Shown here piece by piece: positions 7,491 through 9,156 of a DNA stretch of 9,156 nucleotides. The notes beneath the pieces are model-generated. The model worked only from the letters and a program-made list of their open reading frames with translations. It made no database searches and was not told where the DNA came from. Each line of letters starts with the position of its first letter. The stretch's first letter is position 1. This DNA comes from Syntrophales bacterium. Its GTDB lineage: Bacteria > Desulfobacterota > Syntrophia > Syntrophales > UBA2210. The stretch is from contig JAUSPK010000006.1 in the NCBI GenBank assembly GCA_030655735.1, forward strand, positions 1 through 9,156. The letters are read 5' to 3'. The position numbers were made by a program, and so were the translations under genes.

Positions 7491-7521
7491 TAGTCGCTTC
7501 AATTCCACAAGTAGTTACAAA
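7491..7521 (-). promoter_or_regulatory. ECF-sigma-type promoter candidate for the efflux operon
   Basis: On the minus strand, TTTGTAACT (7521 down to 7513) is followed after 16 nt by CGACTA (7496 down to 7491). The AAC-centred upstream box with a C/G-starting downstream box at this spacing is the usual ECF layout. The same two boxes with the same spacing precede the divergent sensor gene on the other strand. The predicted RNA start would lie roughly 35 nt upstream of the outer-membrane factor ATG at 7448. CGACTATACT also contains a sigma70-like TATACT, but no matching -35 box is seen at 17-18 nt. Confidence 0.6.
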
Positions 7522-7526
7522 AAAGT

Positions 7527-7541
7527 TTTCCGGCCCGGAAA
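7527..7541. promoter_or_regulatory. Perfect inverted repeat, possible operator
   Basis: TTTCCGG and CCGGAAA flank a single C, a perfect 7-bp hyphenated palindrome. It sits in the divergent intergenic region, immediately upstream of the -35 box facing the efflux operon and about 55 nt from the one facing the sensor gene. A dimeric regulator could bind here. No regulator gene is visible in the window, so this is inference from symmetry and position. Confidence 0.35.
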
Positions 7542-7594
7542 TGGGGGAAGGAACACTATATAATCTCTGATAATTATTGCAAGACATCTTTTTC

Positions 7595-7626
7595 TTTGTA
7601 ACCTTTTTGAGACGGCGTGCGACTAA
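7595..7626 (+). promoter_or_regulatory. ECF-sigma-type promoter candidate for the Spy-like/sigma genes
   Basis: TTTGTAACC (7595-7603) is followed by a 16-nt spacer and CGACTAA (7620-7626). The boxes and spacing match those of the element on the opposite strand at 7491-7521, apart from the last base of the upstream box. A run of T follows the AACC, as is common in ECF promoters. The predicted start would leave a leader of about 45-50 nt before the ATG at 7681. Confidence 0.65.
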
Positions 7627-7680
7627 CAGAGCAAAGGAAAAATTTTTACAGACGCACCAAAAACAAGATGGAGGAAGACA

Positions 7681-8214
7681 ATGAAGTCAACAAGAAAAAG
7701 CATAGTGGTAATGGCAGTTGTTCTGGCAGTTGTTTTTGCCGTTTCTTCGATGGCACTGGCCAGGGGGTACGGGAGAGGTGGCGGAGGATACTGCGCCGGA
7801 CCGGGATTTGCGGGACCGGGGTCGGGCGGACCGGGCCTGGGAGCGATCATGGGCCTGAATCTTTCAGATTCTCAAAGGGACCAGGCCCTCAAGATCATGG
7901 AAACTTATCAGATTGACATGATAAAGGGCAGGGGAGAGCTCATAAAGGGGCGTGAAAACCTCAGCAAGGCTCTGCAGAGCGATACATTCAACGAGCAGGA
8001 TGTTCGCGTGGCCCATAAGAAGCTGTCTTCGCTACGGGAAGACCAGCTCGTCGCTCGGGCAAAGATGATGACCGAGATGAAGGCGATCCTTACCCCCGAG
8101 CAGGTAAAACTGCTGGATGAGCGCACGGCGGAACGGTCCGATGAGCTGGAGTCACCGCGGGGTTACGCCAGGCCGATTGCAGGCCGAGGGCCTAGTGACT
8201 GCCCCCGGTGGTAA
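7681..8214 (+). CDS. Secreted Spy/CpxP-family protein (LTxxQ or heavy-metal-sensor type)
   Basis: This 177-residue protein has a clear Sec signal peptide (KSTRKS, a hydrophobic core, cleavage probably after MALA at 27), so it acts in the periplasm. A glycine-rich linker (about 29-54) follows, then a helical domain with two LTxxQ-like motifs: LNLSDSQRDQ (59-68) and ILTPEQVKLL (136-145). That pattern marks the Spy/CpxP/ZraP/CnrX fold, which includes ATP-independent chaperones and metal sensors. Only one histidine (H112) remains after the signal peptide, so the His-rich metal site of CnrX is not evident; methionines (M57, M73, M80, M129, M130, M133) and C38 are the other possible ligands. GGAGGA at 7670-7675 gives a strong start. 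It leads a plus-strand group with an ECF sigma factor and is divergent from the efflux operon. Whether it is a chaperone or the sensor that restrains an anti-sigma factor is unresolved. Confidence 0.85.
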   Translation: MKSTRKSIVVMAVVLAVVFAVSSMALARGYGRGGGGYCAGPGFAGPGSGGPGLGAIMGLNLSDSQRDQALKIMETYQIDMIKGRGELIKGRENLSKALQSDTFNEQDVRVAHKKLSSLREDQLVARAKMMTEMKAILTPEQVKLLDERTAERSDELESPRGYARPIAGRGPSDCPRW

Positions 8215-8229
8215 CAGGATTGTCCCGAT

Positions 8230-8288
8230 GAAAGCGGGAACGGATGGGCGGTTTTTCCCCTCCTTAGCCCCCTCCGCTTCCCGCTTTC
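8230..8288. repeat. Long inverted repeat between sensor and sigma genes
   Basis: GAAAGCGGGAA (8230-8240) is the exact reverse complement of TTCCCGCTTTC (8278-8288). The 37-nt interior can form an inner stem, GGATGGG (8242-8248) with CCCCTCC (8257-8263), six of seven pairs. It starts 16 nt after the sensor stop. In the transcript it could act as an attenuator or mRNA-stabilising structure that lowers sigma expression relative to the sensor. No T run follows the outer stem. Its C-rich arm (CCCCTCC...CCCCCTCC) resembles the repeats at 5815-5971, so it may be a degenerate copy. Confidence 0.5.
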
Positions 8289-8347
8289 CAGGAATACCGG
8301 AAGACAGACGGCCCTGGGGTTTGTGCCGGTTATTATGCATTGCAAGT

Positions 8348-8374
8348 TGAACCCCTTTTCGTTTATTATGACAG
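8348..8374 (+). promoter_or_regulatory. Possible internal ECF-type promoter for the sigma gene
   Basis: TGAACC (8348-8353), followed by C and T runs, lies 15 nt upstream of TGACAG (8369-8374). The first box keeps the AACC core and the second keeps GAC of the stronger elements at 7595 and 7491, but the spacing is one base shorter and the match is partial. The position, about 30 nt before the ATG at 8405, would suit an autoregulated sigma promoter. Confidence 0.3.
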
Positions 8375-8404
8375 CCAGCTGAATAAACCAGATCGCGTGG
8401 ATCG

Positions 8405-9007
8405 ATGCATAATACTCCCAACAAGCCCAGTGATCGCGAGATCATCGAACGGATTATTGACGGAGACGCAGATGCCTTTGCGCAGATACTGACACGATAT
8501 AAGGACTACGTGATGGGAATTGTCAGCAGGCACGTACCCTACGACCAGGCGGAGGAGACCGCGCACGATGCCTTTATACGGGCGTATCAGTCGCTGGCGA
8601 CCTTCAGGGGAAAAGACAACTTCCGACCCTGGCTCGCTTCCATCGCGGTACGAACCTGCTATGACTTCTGGAGAGGGCGCTACCGGTCGAAAGAGGTTCC
8701 CATGAGTTCCCTGACACAGCAACACCAGGAGTGGCTGGAAAACGTCATGTCGGACACATCGGACCAGGCATTCGCCGAGCACGGATCACGCAAAGAGGCG
8801 CGTGAGGTGCTTGACTGGGCGCTGGCGAAACTGTCCGCCGAAGACCGAATGGTCCTGGAACTGGTATATCTTGAAGGACTGACGATACGGGAGGCCGCTG
8901 AACTGCTCGGCTGGACCACGGCCAATGTCAAGGTCCGGTCGCTGCGGTCACGGAGAAAACTTCAGAAGCTCCTTTCGGGACCGATTGGAGAAGGAATGAT
9001 ACAATGA
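8405..9007 (+). CDS. ECF RNA polymerase sigma factor (sigma-70 family, RpoE-like)
   Basis: The 200-residue protein has the two-domain ECF layout and no other domain. Region 2 spans roughly 12-95: DREIIERIIDGDADAFAQIL, YKDYVMGIV, then DQAEETAHDAFIRAYQSLATF and FRPWLASIAVRTCYDFWR, the -10-binding and core-binding helices. A linker of about 40 residues leads to region 4 (about 135-192): LDWALAKLSAEDRMVLELVY, LEGLTIREAAELLGWTTANVKVRSLRSRRKLQKLL, the helix-turn-helix that reads the -35 box. ECF factors redirect RNA polymerase to stress genes and are normally held by a membrane anti-sigma factor. The next gene starts inside this stop codon (ATGA, 9004-9007), the common coupling of sigma and anti-sigma. 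The ATG at 8405 has only a weak GGA upstream. The matching promoter-like elements at 7491-7521 and 7595-7626 are its likely targets, which is inference. Confidence 0.95.
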   Translation: MHNTPNKPSDREIIERIIDGDADAFAQILTRYKDYVMGIVSRHVPYDQAEETAHDAFIRAYQSLATFRGKDNFRPWLASIAVRTCYDFWRGRYRSKEVPMSSLTQQHQEWLENVMSDTSDQAFAEHGSRKEAREVLDWALAKLSAEDRMVLELVYLEGLTIREAAELLGWTTANVKVRSLRSRRKLQKLLSGPIGEGMIQ

Positions 9008-9156
9008 AAGAAAACAACACAAAGATCAGGGAGGCACTCAGCGCGGCGTACCGGGAAAGGGAGACGGTTCATACCGCCGACCTGTGGGAGACGCGCGTGA
9101 TGGGCCATGTTCGAAGCCTTGGCGCCCCCGCGGCCCCGGCAAACTTCCTCGCGCTC
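9004..9156 (+). CDS. N-terminal part of putative anti-sigma factor, cut by window end
   Basis: The ATG overlaps the sigma factor's stop (ATGA), so the two proteins are translationally coupled. Only 51 residues are inside the window. They form a charged, probably helical cytoplasmic segment (KIREALSAAYRERE, then LWETRVMGHVRSLG) and run into an Ala/Pro-rich stretch at the edge. No zinc-binding His-x3-Cys-x2-Cys motif is seen, and no membrane helix has appeared yet. Small proteins of this look, with a short N-terminal sigma-binding helix and later a membrane anchor, follow ECF genes in many proteobacteria and would correspond to CnrY-like anti-sigma factors. The assignment rests on position and overlap; sequence alone does not prove it. 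Confidence 0.6.
   Translation, partial: MKENNTKIREALSAAYRERETVHTADLWETRVMGHVRSLGAPAAPANFLAL

Noticed and set aside
7559..7564. Sigma70 -10 box TATAAT
   Set aside because: No -35-like hexamer lies 16-18 nt upstream, and the better supported element for this gene is the ECF-like pair at 7595-7626.

Overview
The window is a piece of a Gram-negative bacterial chromosome. Codon use, the GC-rich body and the short C/G-rich palindromic intergenic repeats suggest a deltaproteobacterium (Desulfobacterota) or a similar environmental proteobacterium, but nothing in the sequence fixes the taxon. It has two parts that differ in base composition.

Left part (1 to about 1290): a visibly AT-richer segment. 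It holds the 3' end of a gene that looks like TcmP (three-Cys-motif partner) and, one base later, a complete phage Gp37/Gp68-family (DUF5131) gene with the Cys-x6-Cys-x2-Cys motif. This pair is typical of prophages and other mobile or accessory DNA. The segment is followed by a gene-free stretch of 243 bp with a hairpin, a 12-bp palindrome and a T-arm-like sequence resembling the 3' end of a tRNA gene. I read this as the likely edge of an integrated element.

Right part (1310 to 9156): GC-rich, two divergent transcription units. On the minus strand lies a complete tripartite RND efflux operon, in transcription order NodT-type outer-membrane lipoprotein (7448-5946), HlyD-type periplasmic adaptor (5767-4502) and RND inner-membrane pump (4477-1310). 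The gap between the first two genes carries a cluster of C/G-rich palindromic repeats, one of which reads into the 3' end of the outer-membrane gene. On the plus strand lie a secreted Spy/CpxP/CnrX-like protein (7681-8214), an ECF sigma factor (8405-9007) and the start of a gene overlapping it by ATGA, in the position of an anti-sigma factor and cut by the window edge.

The main result is in the 232-bp divergent intergenic region. Both transcription units are preceded by the same bipartite element, TTTGTAAC(C/T)-N16-CGACTA, one copy on each strand facing outward. This looks like a pair of ECF-type promoters. It suggests that the adjacent sigma factor drives both its periplasmic sensor/chaperone gene and the efflux operon, giving a self-contained envelope-stress or metal-sensing circuit that parallels CnrYXH or ZraP/Spy systems. 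The inducer and the pump substrate cannot be read from the sequence.
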